Origin: Bryopsis sp. KO-2023
Lineage: Eukaryota; Chlorophyta; Ulvophyceae; Bryopsidales; Bryopsidaceae
Assembly (NCBI GenBank): GCA_030272585.1
Contig: BSYQ01000013.1
Span: 682,001 to 746,000, forward strand
DNA length: 64,000 bases
Reading direction: 5' to 3'
Every line of letters begins with the position of its first letter. The first letter of the stretch is position 1. Below the pieces are notes generated by a model. That model ran no database searches. It was not told the DNA's origin and saw only the letters and a program-made list of their open reading frames with translations. Positions 1-10,530 of the stretch are shown here, piece by piece. The translations under genes and the position numbers were made by a program.

Positions 1-178
1 TTCCCTGAGTGGCAGTGGATCCATTGTTGGTCACTTCCAACTGCTGTGAATTTTCTTTCTTTCGTGGTATTTGCCATGTATGTTGGTGTGTAGATTGGAA
101 ATTATTCCTTTGTTGTGGGAACATTGAAACCATGCACATTCTCATCCAATTGAAAAACCCACCGCGAAATTCTTGCAG

Positions 179-973
179 TTCTTTCTTTCGAAAAATGGCA
201 TGGCTTTGAGATGTTTATTCCTGGTAGGCAATCGACCTGGAGTTCCCGCTCGCAGGCTGAGGAGCGGGAGACCGTCAATTTGGTCTCTACTGATGACTAC
301 TACAATGCAGTCGCCGAAAAGGTATTTTTTTTTAATATGGAAAATGCTCAAGCTGACCTGATCGGCACCCCAGCTCACCATGTTTTTGCCTCAATCTTGT
401 ATCCAGAAGCTTAAGTATTTTCACTATTATTTCTTTTAGCTATTTCTTTTATTTATTATATTTCTTTCTTTATTCAATAATGAACTCATTTGTTTATTTT
501 ATTTTTATCTCTCTTTCTTTTTTTATTCATTATTCATTATTTTATTTTATTTTATTTTGAACACCAAGCGTTTGTGGCATGGATATCTAGGTGATCGAGT
601 TGGGTCGAATTCCAGGCATGCTGTCAGCAATCGAAAAAGTTCGATTGAGTGCAAGGGCGCACCAGGGTTTCAGAAAAGCCAGGGAGGAGCAATGGCTTCA
701 ATTCTATCAGTACTCTGCGGACTTGGGCGATGTGTGGTACAAACCGCCATCGATCAGTTTTTCAATTATGGAGCTTACGGTGTGCCAAGGGACCATCAGC
801 AAGCTCTGCATTATTTCAAGTGGGTACAGAAAGCGTTCAGGCATTTCAACAAGGCCAGTATCCTGGAATTTACTCCACTCCTGATCTGCAACTCCCGAAG
901 TACGAGCAGGTTGCGATTGGATGCCAAAAATAGTCTTCAGCGAATGGTTTTGAACGAGCAAATAAACGAATAA
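179..973 (+). CDS. SEL1L/HRD3-like protein, internal exons of a gene entering from the left (frameshifted)
   Basis: Two exons are visible. Exon 179-321 follows a TCTTGCAG acceptor and ends at GAAAAG/gtattt. The next starts at 591 (ATCTAG/GTGATC) in matching phase. The joined protein contains the motif KVRLSARAHQ, then an acidic/aromatic stretch ending YQYSADLGDV, then FFNYGAYGVPRDHQQALHYF, which is a Sel1 repeat (small residue spacing, GxGVxxDxxxAxxYF). The order VRLS, YYQ-like, then first Sel1 repeat matches SEL1L, the ER membrane partner of the HRD1 ubiquitin ligase in ERAD (family knowledge). Between GDV (ends about 738) and the QTAIDQ stretch the frame changes; removing one TG of the TGTG near 737-740 restores it. 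Further Sel1 repeats expected downstream are not obvious, so this may be a pseudogene or an assembly slip. Start lies outside the window. Confidence 0.6.
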
Positions 974-999
974 ATGTACGACCTTTCAACCATGTGGAT

Positions 1000-1590
1000 A
1001 GGGAACTAATGATGTTTTTTTTCTGTCAATATTTGTGGAGTTATTTTCTGGAAGCTGATGGGTGATGTGTGTGTCCAGTTTGTCTTGAAAAATGGAATGC
1101 ACAAAGAAGTGCCGACGGTGCGAGGGAAATAAATCATGGAGGGTGGTGGACATATGGAACCCAATGAGCTCTATGTGTACAGACTGCATCGCAGAGGTTT
1201 TGGCTGTCCCTGCATCTGTTCTCTCTGATGGGAAGAGCAGGGCTGAGGAAAGTGAGGAGGTGGAAGAAGAGACTTGAGCAATCCTTATTGCGGGTTGCCT
1301 TTGAAGGCCATTTAGGTGTTATTCATTCGAATATGCGACTCGTAAGAGATTCTTGGGGATGGGAAGAGTTTTTGCAGATGGTGCACAGCTTTTTGAGAGA
1401 GTGTTCAGGGTGATGATGGAGAATTGGGGAAGTGAGTTTTGGGTGGGATGGGACTAGGAGAGTGATTGCAGCAGGGGATGATGGGAGGAAGAGGGATTGT
1501 AGTAACTCTTATGTAATGATTGTATATTTCACTATGTGTGCATGGTTTTTAAATGGAATCTCTCATGCGTTATTGTCGTGTAATTGGGAT
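1000..1590. other. gap without a supported gene
   Basis: Between the SEL1L-like exons and the inverted repeat I find only short open frames with no family motif and no convincing exon with matched splice phases. The sequence is G-rich on the + strand around 1250-1500. Confidence 0.4.
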
Positions 1591-1643
1591 CTACACGTCG
1601 CAGCCACATCAATGTCAACTCGAGTGTGCATTCGATGCACACC

Positions 1644-1733
1644 AGTGTCACACCAAGTGTACATTCGAGTGCACACTAGTGTCGCTGTCGGTCAACACTG
1701 GTGTGCACTCGAATGTACACTTGGTGTGACACT
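1644..1733. repeat. 33-bp perfect inverted repeat with 24-bp spacer
   Basis: Arms at 1644-1676 and 1701-1733 are exact reverse complements; the left arm begins AGTGTCACACC and ends GTGCACAC. After one mismatch, five more bases at the inner edge also pair. Related words (GTGCATTCGATGCACAC, ACACTAGTGTGCAC, GAGTGTACACTCG) continue from about 1590 to 1795, so the hairpin sits in a small cluster of self-complementary words. It could extrude as a cruciform or form an RNA hairpin. No transposase or terminal repeats were seen around it. Confidence 0.9.
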
Positions 1734-2079
1734 AGTGTGCACCCGAGTGTAGATCGGACTTGGTGTACACTCGTTGACATCGAGTGTACACTCGCTGGTT
1801 TTTTCCTAGTGAACAGGGCTGCTGGTTGGGTTTTTTTGTGGGGTGAGGTTTTTGGATTTTTTCTTTCAAGGTCAGGTCTGGTGCTTGTGAAATTACGATG
1901 GACTGTAGGCTGGAAAAACGGGGTTGGTAATGGATAGGAAATGGACCGTGGAAAATCATAAAGGCAACAGGAAGTCGTCCTCAAGAACGCCAACCCCCGA
2001 CAAACGGTGTGCATCTACAAGTGCGAAGATTCTGTTGTGAAGGTACCAGTTGGCAGGGCTGCTCTTTCTCTATCCCTTC

Positions 2080-2103
2080 TTTTTTTTTGGGGGGGGGGGG
2101 GGG
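2080..2103. repeat. T9-G15 composite homopolymer
   Basis: Nine T followed directly by fifteen G. Example of a tract type that recurs in this window (see findings). Confidence 0.95.
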
Positions 2104-2569
2104 AAAGGGGCGTCAGAATAGTAATTCCCTATGAGGATGTGGCAGGGTCTGGATGCAGTTCACGAAACTTCAGAACCATGCGTTTGAGTGATTTCCCACA
2201 TGTATGCTGGATTGTGACCCTCGCCTGTCCGGACATCCCAAGTCAACTACGTGAGTGAAATTGTCAACTCCATCATCAGTCAGTCTGTACAAGGATGATA
2301 ACGTTCTTGGTCACAGAAAATCCTTTGCACTTGGTGGGAAGAATGCTGCTCAATGCCCTGTTTATGTATGTCGGCTATGTCCAGGTATTCCAACGTGTTG
2401 CAAATCTTGCTGCCCATAATTTCCAACCCCCATCGCTGGTTTGTCGTTCACATCTTCAGGTCGCATGTCTGAAACTGGCATTTTTCTTGAAGCCAACAGC
2501 AATTTCCCTCCCAGTATTTCTTCAGCTGCTGGGGTCAGTTTCTAATTCTCAGGGGATTTTTGTGTGTAG

Positions 2570-2698
2570 ATTCGTCGCATCATAGCTCTGTGGCCTTTGG
2601 GCCAGCAGCATAGGGAGATACGTGACGGCCACGACAATAATTGGCTCCTGCTGGAGTTTGCGTTATCGATCCCCTTCGCAGCCGGGTACAAGACAGAG
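2570..2698 (+). CDS. candidate single exon, unassigned
   Basis: A 129-base open stretch (43 codons) starts after TGTGTGTAG and ends at ACAGAG/gtagga, both reasonable splice sites, with phase 0 at each end. It encodes a moderately hydrophobic segment including NNWLLLEFALSIPFAAGYKTE-type sequence. It lies downstream of the SEL1L-like exons on the same strand and might belong to that gene, since SEL1L has a YLLLAEQGYE-like stretch, but this resemblance is weak. No other domain is recognised. Confidence 0.25.
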
Positions 2699-3497
2699 GT
2701 AGGATTAGCCGGATGTCTGCCAGAGATCGGCTTCCCCCCCTTGGAGGTCTGACTTCCAATTAATGGCCTGCAGGCATCAAGATGCTATGTTTAGCCTCCC
2801 TGGTGTTGTGAGGTATCTGCACATCAATTTTTGAAACCCACTTGCTGCACAGAAGTATGATATTATCAATCAGGGTGTTTCTGAGAAAAAGAATTGAAAA
2901 AACTCTTCCAGGGAAAGGACATGACTTCAGTGTGCTTTTTTTCAAAAAGAAAGTAAAAAGAGAAAGCAGAGTAGGAATGGCAAAGATTTGATTTAAGTTT
3001 GTTAAACTAATGGGGAAATTGCTGTGCATTTGTAGTAGGTGGACCTTCGATGCCAGCTGTAGGAAGAATCTGACAAAACAGGCCAGGCCGAAGGCAGTTT
3101 GGGTGCCGAGGAGAACGAAGTAAAGAAGCCAAGGTGTGGATACAGAAAAATATGACTCATAATAAACCTATCGGTTGTCTAGCGCTCAAAGCACTACCTC
3201 TTCTTCTTTCTATGAGCTGTAGGAAATCGGAAAAAAAAAATGTAAAGTTTTGAAAGTGGCAAAAGTGCCTTTCAAACAGCGGTGACTGTGACCAGGTGCA
3301 TCTAGGGGAGAAGTGAAAAAACTGACGGAAGCGAAAAACTCGTTCAATTCCACCTGTAACGCATGGTCAGCCGGATTGGGATTGGTCAGCCGATGAGGGA
3401 TAGATAGAGAGAATCCACATCAGCACCGGAGACATGATCCGAAGCCACAGGGCCAGCACCTACTCCGGGATGCTGTGATTCCCGAGTGGTACAACAG

Positions 3498-3922
3498 TGG
3501 TAATTGATGAGCCTAAACCTGCCCCACCTCCTCCACCACCTCCTCCCCCTCCTGCTCCTTTACCTCCAGCACCAGTTTCTGCAAGGCCAGAGGCAAAGGT
3601 GTCAGGTGCCCAAGCTAAGTCAACTGGAGCCTATGCCCCAGCAAAGGCCACTGGTTCTTTTGTTCCTGCAAGCCCTGTGGAGAAACCTGCAGAACCAGCT
3701 CCAGTTAAAAATCCGGAGAAGCCTGCTGAGGTTCCAGAAGAGAAGCCTGAGGCTCCAGTTGAGCAACCAGAGGAAACTCCAGAGAAACCAGTACGACAAC
3801 TAGGCACTCTGTTCTGTCCTTCATATGATAGATCCCTTGATGTGTATGCATGGAAGATCATTAACCAATGCCTTTGATTTTTGCAGGCATTTGAAAAGTC
3901 GCAAGAAGCAGATGTTGTTTGA
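3498..3922 (+). CDS. proline-rich acidic C-terminal exons, product unknown
   Basis: Exon 3498-3790 follows ACAACAG and ends at GAAACCA/gtacga; exon 3887-3922 follows TTTTGCAG and ends in TGA. Phases match (1, then 0). The encoded tail begins VIDEPKPAPPPP with a run of about eleven prolines, then repeats of the type (E/V)EKPAE, EEKPEAPVE and EETPEKP, and closes EKSQEADVV. This is a low-complexity, probably disordered tail; proline runs of this kind often bind SH3, WW or profilin-type partners (general knowledge). The upstream exons were not identified, so the parent protein is unknown. An alternative reading of the region after 3887 in another frame gives a hydrophobic stretch, which I consider less likely. 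Confidence 0.4.
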
Positions 3923-4130
3923 AATTGTGGAGGTTATCCTGAACTGCGATGTTCTATTGAGACTATCCTTTCTTTATGGTTTTGTAGCGCTTGCCACTGT
4001 AACAGGTTTGGTCTGGTTCCACCACACTTGTTAAATTAAAACTAAAACTAAAACTAATTAAAACTATTACACTCTTTCGTGTTCATTTTTAAATTTATTT
4101 CAGGTTTTTCTTTCTTTATCATTTCCCCAG

Positions 4131-4574
4131 GTGTATATGCCTGACTTGTTGACCGATATGGCCATTTCGGCAGCAAAATCAACTGGGGTCTTGGTTATTG
4201 TAATTGGTGGGGAGGAGCCAGTGGAGTCGACCGTTTCAGACCAATTTGTCACGTTCGCATCCACAACTGCTTCTGCATACACAAAGGAGGGCACAGTTGC
4301 AGCTAAAAGCTTTTGTGTGGGGGATTCTTCATCAGTGACAGAAGGTGCAACCACTGTCGTTGGAAATGCTTGTGGTGGAGTGAAGCAGTTGGAGGCTTGC
4401 CGTGGTGTTGGTGCTTCTTGCTGTGCGAGAAACTTCAAGAGGAGGCTCTGTAACTATTCAAAAGACGGTTGCAAGAATGGTCCATGGATCAGAAATAATG
4501 ACTACAGTTATGAGAAGATTACAAAAAGGTCTTTTCAAGATGGGAAGAAAAACCAGTGCTTCTGCCTCCAGTAG
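4131..4574 (+). CDS. open frame of 147 codons, doubtful
   Basis: An acceptor-like TTCCCCAG lies at about 4124-4131 and a continuous frame runs to a TAG at 4572. The product is rich in Val, Thr and Ser in its first half, with DLLTDMAISAAKSTGVLVI, and Cys/Lys/Arg in the second half. No family is recognised. The opposite strand is also open for 112 codons across most of it, so coding status is uncertain. It directly precedes the satellite. Confidence 0.2.
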   Translation: MYMPDLLTDMAISAAKSTGVLVIVIGGEEPVESTVSDQFVTFASTTASAYTKEGTVAAKSFCVGDSSSVTEGATTVVGNACGGVKQLEACRGVGASCCARNFKRRLCNYSKDGCKNGPWIRNNDYSYEKITKRSFQDGKKNQCFCLQ

Positions 4575-4737
4575 AGAGCTGGAGGAGATTCTTATATGTT
4601 AATCCAGAATTAACATGCAGTTCGATATTTCGTCTTTTCATGTTTTCATTTGTGAGTTGGGATGGCAGGGAGTGACCCTTATTTCATTTTTAGTCTGCTA
4701 GCAATATGATGTTTTATTGATATGATGTTTTGTAAAG

Positions 4738-5010
4738 AACGTTGCAAAACCCCAAACCAACAGTGTGACAAAGCCTTTCCCCGGTGTAACGATCAACGTT
4801 GCAAAACCAAAAACCAACAGTGTGACAAAGCCTTTCCCCGTTGTAATAATCAACGTTGCAAAGTCCACAACCAACAGTGTGACAAAGCCTCTCCCCGTTG
4901 TAACAATCAACGTTGCAAAATCAACAACCAACAGTGTGATAAAGCCTTTCATCGTTGTCACAATCAACGTTGCAAAGTGCTGACAAATCATCGTGAAAAG
5001 GCCTGTCCGC
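4738..5010. repeat. 57-bp tandem repeat, block A (about 4.7 units)
   Basis: The word AACGTTGCAAA recurs at 4738, 4795, 4852, 4909 and 4966, exactly 57 bases apart. Read on + in one frame each unit gives 19 residues of the pattern QRCKxxNQQCDKAFPRCNN, so three cysteines are spaced C-x6-C-x6-C. The last unit is degenerate and runs into block B. Both the period and the cysteine spacing are shared with block B. Confidence 0.95.
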
Positions 5011-5028
5011 GTTGTAACATGTAACATG

Positions 5029-6150
5029 CATCGTTGTGGAGTGCACATTCTTCCGTGCTCAGAGGCCTGTCTACGTTGTAACATGCATCGTTGTGGAGTG
5101 CACATTCTTCCGTGCTCAAAGGCCTGTCCGCGTTGTAACATGTAACATGCATCGTTGTGGAGTGCACATTCTTCCGTGCTCAGAGGCCTGTCTACGTTGT
5201 AACATATATCGTTGTGGAGTGCACATTCTTCCGTGCTCAGAGGCCTGTCTACGTTGTAACATGCATCGTTGTGGAGTGCACATTCTTCCGTGCTCAAAGG
5301 CCTGTCCGCGTTGTAACATGTAACATGCATCGTTGTGGAGTGCACATTCTTCCGTGCTCAGAGGCCTGATTACGTTGTAACATGCATCGTTGTGGAGTGC
5401 ACATTCTTCCGTGCTCAAAGGCCTGTCCGCGTTGTAACATGCATCGTTGTGGAGTGCACATTCTTCCGTGCTCAGAGGCCTGTCTACGTTGTAACATGTA
5501 ACATGCATCGTTGTGGAGTGCACATTCTTCCGTGCTCAGAGGCCTGATTACGTTGTAACATGCATCGTTGTGGAGTGCACATTCTTCCGTGCTCAAAGGC
5601 CTGTCCGCGTTGTAACATGCATCGTTGTGGAGTGCACATTCTTCCGTGCTCAGAGGCCTGTCTACGTTGTAACATGTAACATGCATCGTTGTGGAGTGCA
5701 CATTCTTCCGTGCTCAGAGGCCTGATTACGTTGTAACATGCATCGTTGTGGAGTGCACATTCTTCCGTGCTCAAAGGCCTGTCCGCGTTGTAACATGCAT
5801 CGTTGTGGAGTGCACATTCTTCCGTGCTCAGAGGCCTGTCTACGTTGTAACATGTATCGTTGTGGAGTGCACATTCTTCCGTGCTCAGAGGCCTGTTCGC
5901 GTTGTACCATGCATCGTTGTGGAGTGCACATTCTTCCGTGCTCAGAGGCCTGTCCGCGTTGTAACATGCATCGTTGTGGAGTGCACATTCTTCCGTGCTC
6001 AGAGGCCTATCCGCGTTGTAACATGCATCGTTGTGGAGTGCACATTCTTCCGTGCTCAGAGGCCTGATTACGTTGTAAACTGCATCGTTGTGGAGTGCAC
6101 ATTCTTCCGTGCTCAGAGGCCTGTCTACGTTGTAAACTGCATCGTTGCAA
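5029..6150. repeat. 57-bp tandem satellite, block B (19 full units plus a part) with 178-bp higher-order repeat
   Basis: The word CATCGTTGTGG marks unit starts at 5029, 5086, 5150, (5207 variant), 5264, 5328, 5385, 5442, 5506, 5563, 5620, 5684, 5741, 5798, 5855, 5912, 5969, 6026, 6083 and 6140. Spacing is 57 except for 64 at 5086-5150, 5264-5328, 5442-5506 and 5620-5684, where an extra AACATGT is present. Three consecutive trimers (5150, 5328, 5506, 5684) therefore repeat every 178 bases. In trimers the third-last positions vary in a set order (TCTACG, CCGCG, ATTACG). One + frame reads HRCGVHILPCSEACLRCNM per unit; the minus strand is open too, because 57 is a multiple of three. The 7-bp insert breaks the + frame with a stop, so translation of the whole array is unlikely. 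Confidence 0.97.
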
Positions 6151-6258
6151 ATGAAGCACTCAGCCATGTCATTTCGAAAAGACGTCAACCATGCTAACCG
6201 GGCCTTCTGCGTGATTCGCCGGCTGGATGTGGGTGCTAAAAAAACCATCATTGTTAAA

Positions 6259-6277
6259 TGTGCACTCCACAACGATG
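6259..6277 (-). repeat. inverted fragment of the 57-bp satellite unit
   Basis: TGTGCACTCCACAACGATG is the exact reverse complement of the CATCGTTGTGGAGTGCACA core of block B units, about 110 bases beyond the end of the array. It shows that one piece has been inverted relative to the array. Confidence 0.85.
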
Positions 6278-6279
6278 AA

Positions 6280-7955
6280 AAACAACCATGCAAAAGGGGT
6301 GTAGAACAACGTTAATGGTGTCATCAACCACGCGATTGTTTACAACGTATTCAGCGAATTTCCTATAGTGTCTATGTTTGGTTCCTTTTCCTTCAACAGC
6401 AAAGTAGAGCAAAGGAAAAGAAACACCGGTGCAAGAACGCGGAGGGCTGAGAATATAACGCTTGTGTTGATTATCTCCAGCGCCAAGACCCTGTTGTTTG
6501 CCTTGGTCTGTACCGCCTTCTGTGCATTTCAAAATGCAAGCAAAAACGAATTGAAAACCTCAAAAAGCTGGAAATTGAATTAGCAACCTCAATCAATGGA
6601 CTTTATCACATTTGCAGAAATTTCCAAAGGCAATAAGATGTTGCTTCAGAGACTGTACCTCTTCTTGGACAGTCAGTCGAACCCACACTCCAGCACTTTG
6701 ATCCCCCAAACCATCAGGAGAATGTGCATCCAGTCATCCATGAAAACAGAATCGTCAAGGTTGTTCAAAGTGCACGAAAAATAGCACATGCATCCCTGTA
6801 TCAGCAGTTTCGAGGAATATCCAAGCACTGAGGTGAAAGAATGCATGTCCCAACACTAGGGCTCGAATAACCAACCGCCTGAGTGTCCGACATTGACACT
6901 TCTTGCGCTACACTGACATGACATACAAGTTCCACAGGGGCTCCCTTTTTCCCCCAGTGGCCGACCTCGGACACAGCACCTTGTGTGGTTTCAGCCAACT
7001 GCTTTGCTGGAACACGTTTTAGTTAGTCAATGTAAGTCTCAAACCGTGTTTCTGTCCAAAAGCCCTATAGTAAGTACTATAGGGCTATAGTAAGTACTAT
7101 AGGGCTATAGTAAGACAGTACTGTCTTTTCCAAGTTTTCTTCTCTCACAAAATTCCAGCTTCCCTATTAGGATCAATCCTGTCTTTTTGAGAAAACACCC
7201 CTCAAAACATAACACAGTGCACAAAAAGCGACTTTTGAAATGTCTTGGATACCGATCCACTCCACTGTTTACGGTCCCATCCATCTCTTGGTCAGCTTCG
7301 GCAGTTTCCCTATATTGTTGTACACCAATACATTGTCTCCAATCTCCAATCCGTGCTCCTTTTTTCCCAAGACCCCCAAAACATTGTTTTAGAATCATAT
7401 GTTTCGAGCATGTCACGCGGAAATTATCTGTCCTTGTCTCGCAGAGAAGTGGCCATATTCTCAGCAGTGTTCCCACTTGACCAACAACTCTTCTCGTCTT
7501 TCTTTTTATCCCCCCCCAAAAATGCAAAAAGATATTTATTTCTGTGTCTCGGCGAACGCATACTATTATTTGGTTAGAAGTAGAAAAGGAAATTTTTTGT
7601 TCAAACATGAGTGACATTCTGGCACACAGTGAAATTTCATCGTGACAAAAACAAAACTGGCACTCCAGACTTCAAATGTATTGATATTGAACTCTTCAAT
7701 AAGTCCAATCGGTGAGAATGAATGAAAATGAATTGTTCAATAGGCCACTCACTTCTTTTGATCCTCGAAGCTTTTCTTGTGCTGAGCATCAAGAGATTTT
7801 TCCCTGGAACCAAAATGCACTTATTGACTTGACATAAGACCAGAGTTTCCAAAACATCAACAAAAAAAGGTGGTCCTTCAAGATTCGAAACATAGCCCCT
7901 AATTTTCCACGGCAATGAGTATAATAGAATCTAGCGCCAGGGATGTTTAAAACGC
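6280..7955. other. non-coding stretch
   Basis: No exon with a recognisable domain or consistent splice phases was found. The main structure is the 20-bp repeat at 7061-7114. Frames open on both strands are short and lack family motifs. Confidence 0.4.
7061..7114. repeat. 20-bp tandem repeat of a near-palindromic word
   Basis: AGGGCTATAGTAAGTACTAT occurs in almost three copies from 7061, 7081 and 7101. Each junction contains CCCTATAGTA-AG-TACTATAGGG or close variants, which are self-complementary apart from the centre. Confidence 0.85.
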
Positions 7956-8140
7956 CTACTTTTCTGATAACGCCTCGCGCTCACGCTTGAGGCGCTCGAC
8001 ATCGGGATCCACCTCCTTCCTCCTGCGTTCCACATCCGTTTGCAGTTTCGTCAAAGTTCCCTCCGGCGCTTCACCCCGCTGATCGCCTATTCGCTCAGCC
8101 CCAAGCTTTTTCTGGCGGCGCTTTGATAGGCGTTGAAGGT
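7956..8140 (-). other. charged coiled-coil-like open fragment
   Basis: On the minus strand about 60 codons ending in TAG at 7956-7958 encode a highly charged helix: KRRQKKLGAERIGDQ, then KLQTDVERRRKEVDPD and ERLKREREALSEK. The base composition is more GC-rich than the surroundings. A stop lies just upstream in frame, and no clear acceptor was found, so this may be an exon with an unrecognised start or the remnant of a gene. The family is not recognised. Confidence 0.3.
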
Positions 8141-8759
8141 TTTACCAACGCTACCGTGTGACGTTTCCGAGCCCTCCTGTAGAGCACAACTGTCGGTTCA
8201 AGTTTCGAGGACAGCCGCCGTTTTACAGAATCGTCAACTGAGCGCAAAAAAGTGGCGCCCACTCCGGGATAACACAAAACAGTCCCAGAACTGTGAAGAG
8301 TGGAGGGAGGTGGAGGAAACGAGGGTAAAAGCGAGAATGTGTTTTCTAAAACGCGCTTTGGGACTGCATGCGCAGCAAATTTTTGTCCGGCAATAACTCC
8401 TGTGTGGGGGGACAGAAACAAGTTTCGCGCCTGCCGAAGGGAAAACAGGCTTTTCAAATATCGGAACAGCGACAGAATATTGTGGAGCACCCCTCTTCAC
8501 AGATCAGATATCCATTCCTTGAGCGTCTTTGAGCTTGCGCAGCACTAATACATCTACCCTGTGCGCGTTCCACTTAGCGGTTCTCCAGCTGGTGTTCCGT
8601 ATATTCGACCATCCTGTTTGGCCTGCACGACCTCCTCTTGTCGAGTCCGTGCCGACCTTCTGCGCATCCCCGGCAGCCATCATTGTATGAGTGCGTTTAT
8701 TGTATGAGTGCGTTTCAACTCCCCACCGACCAAACCTTTTGACCTGGTGAACTAGCAAG

Positions 8760-9085
8760 CCTCCAGGTCGGTCTGGACAGGCAGCCCACCTGTCCAGACC
8801 GGTCAGCCCAGTAAGACCTGTCGAAAGGGTAGTCTGGCAGGTCTGACGCCTTTATTAGACAGGCGACTACCTGTCCAGACAGGGTTTACAGGTCGGACAG
8901 GCGGGGGGTTTTGAGTAAGACCGGTCCAGAAAGGTGTAATCCGGTCTAATAAAGGTTCCCCTTTACTGGACAGGATTTGACCTTTATTAGACAGGTGCAA
9001 GACCTGTCCAGACCGGTCTCGCACCTGTCTAATAAAGGGCAAATCCTGTCCAGAAAGTGGTTGCCGGTCCTGTCCAGCGGGTCGG
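8760..9085. repeat. cluster of CCTGTCCAGACC / TTTATTAGACAGG palindromic words
   Basis: About 320 bases built from the words CCTGTCCAGAC, GACCGGTC and CCTTTATTAGACAGG in both orientations. The core is an imperfect palindrome: arms 8966-8998 and 9021-9053 (33 bases each, one mismatch) around a 22-base spacer that itself carries GACCGGTC. No coding potential was recognised. Confidence 0.9.
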
Positions 9086-10433
9086 CGCCCAGGTCTGCTG
9101 TCGAGCACTTATTCCCTTTTCTCTAAAGGAGCAAAATAGGTGGAAAGAAAAAGGGAGATTGGAAAAAAAGTTGGTTGGGAGAAGAAAAGGTCGACACCGT
9201 TTTGCTGCGGAAAAAAAAAAGTTTGGAAGAGTTGGAAACAAAGGTGGAAAAAAATTGAAATATTATCCAAAAAGGGATGGATGTCTGGAAACAATATGAA
9301 CAATGGGATGAGGTACAATTATTAAAAAAAAAAAATAAAAAAAATTCGAAGATTTGCATGTTTGAGAATTGAAATTGTAAGGGAAGTGTTTTCTGTCTGC
9401 CGTGGGTCATACTAGATGATCCCAATATATGAGGTCGATAATGAAAGATATAATATGTAGATTTCTGGGACACTGTGCAGACCCCCCCCCCCCAAAAAAA
9501 AAAAAAAAAAGAGGAGAAACACGAATAGGAAGAAGTATTGGCTTGGGCATAAAAAGACCTGAGCACCTGTATTTTTTTTTATATGTATTAAAAAATATAC
9601 GATATTTTTTTTAAATTTAATTTGTCCTAGATTGAATCCGGGACATGGAGAAGCACACCATAAAAACAAATCTCATCAGGTAGTGCTTCTAGTGGAGTGG
9701 GTGTTAAATTTTTGCATCAGCAAATGAAACTCCGCTGGAGCTGAATTCATCTCCTGGTCCGGTGGTGTGTTGGTGATTCTTTGAATTTTTTGTGCTTTGG
9801 AAATGTCGGCAGCAGGAAATTGGCATTTATTGTGTTTTTACGATCTTTAGGGTGGATATTTTGTTGGTCTATTGACCTTTTATCAGTTTTGAGGCATTTT
9901 TATCAATAGGTTTTATTGCCATGCTTTCTACACCCAGCCATGAATGCCAGCCGGTACCATTCTGGACGAGTTCTTGCTGCACATCAAAAATGCATGTGCC
10001 GTGGTGAGATTGCCCTTCTTTTGAAAAGAACAGTGCAAAAACGTAATTCCTATTGCATCATGATCAAAAAAATTAGACTGATCAAGACAAGGAAGAGCAC
10101 ATTTCAATTTACATTGCCGTTTTGTTCGAAGCGATTTGTTTTCTTTCCCCACATTTGCTAACCACCCCCTGACAAACCCTAACCCCTATTCATTCGATGT
10201 TCAAATCTTTCGCCTGACGGAGAGGATTTCATCCTCCACCTGAACCCTATTTTTTTTGTTTCTGCGAAATTTGCATTTGTCCAATTCCAACCCTATATCA
10301 AACCTCATCGTATTTTCATAACGCCCTCCGGTTCCCTGCAATCTAACCAGAGTCCAGCCCTGGCGGATGGAGACATTGACAAAGTTTGCACATGCAGCCC
10401 GGCCAACAGGCCAGAAAAAAAGATACATGTCTG

Positions 10434-10464
<31 letters not shown>

Positions 10465-10530
10465 TACATCTCTACAAAAAATTGATATGGCCCTGCCGCT
10501 CTAACAACGATAAATCCATAATGATCCCCC
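9085..10530. other. non-coding spacer downstream of the RBR gene
   Basis: A-rich and T-rich homopolymers dominate, including C12-A17 at 9482-9510. A (TA)n microsatellite lies at about 10438-10464. No exon was supported. Confidence 0.4.

Noticed and set aside
812..900. 17-base intron at 824-840 in the SEL1L-like gene
   Set aside because: Far shorter than every other intron in the window (about 100-560 bases); the frame reads through.
4738..6150. CRISPR array
   Set aside because: Eukaryotic context, no unique spacers; whole 57-base units repeat head to tail.
5484..6293. 269-codon minus-strand open frame over the satellite
   Set aside because: Openness follows from the 57-base period being a multiple of three; there is no start context, splice signal or non-repetitive domain.
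9109..9669. Phe/Ser-rich minus-strand frames
   Set aside because: They are translations of A/C homopolymer tracts with no domain features.
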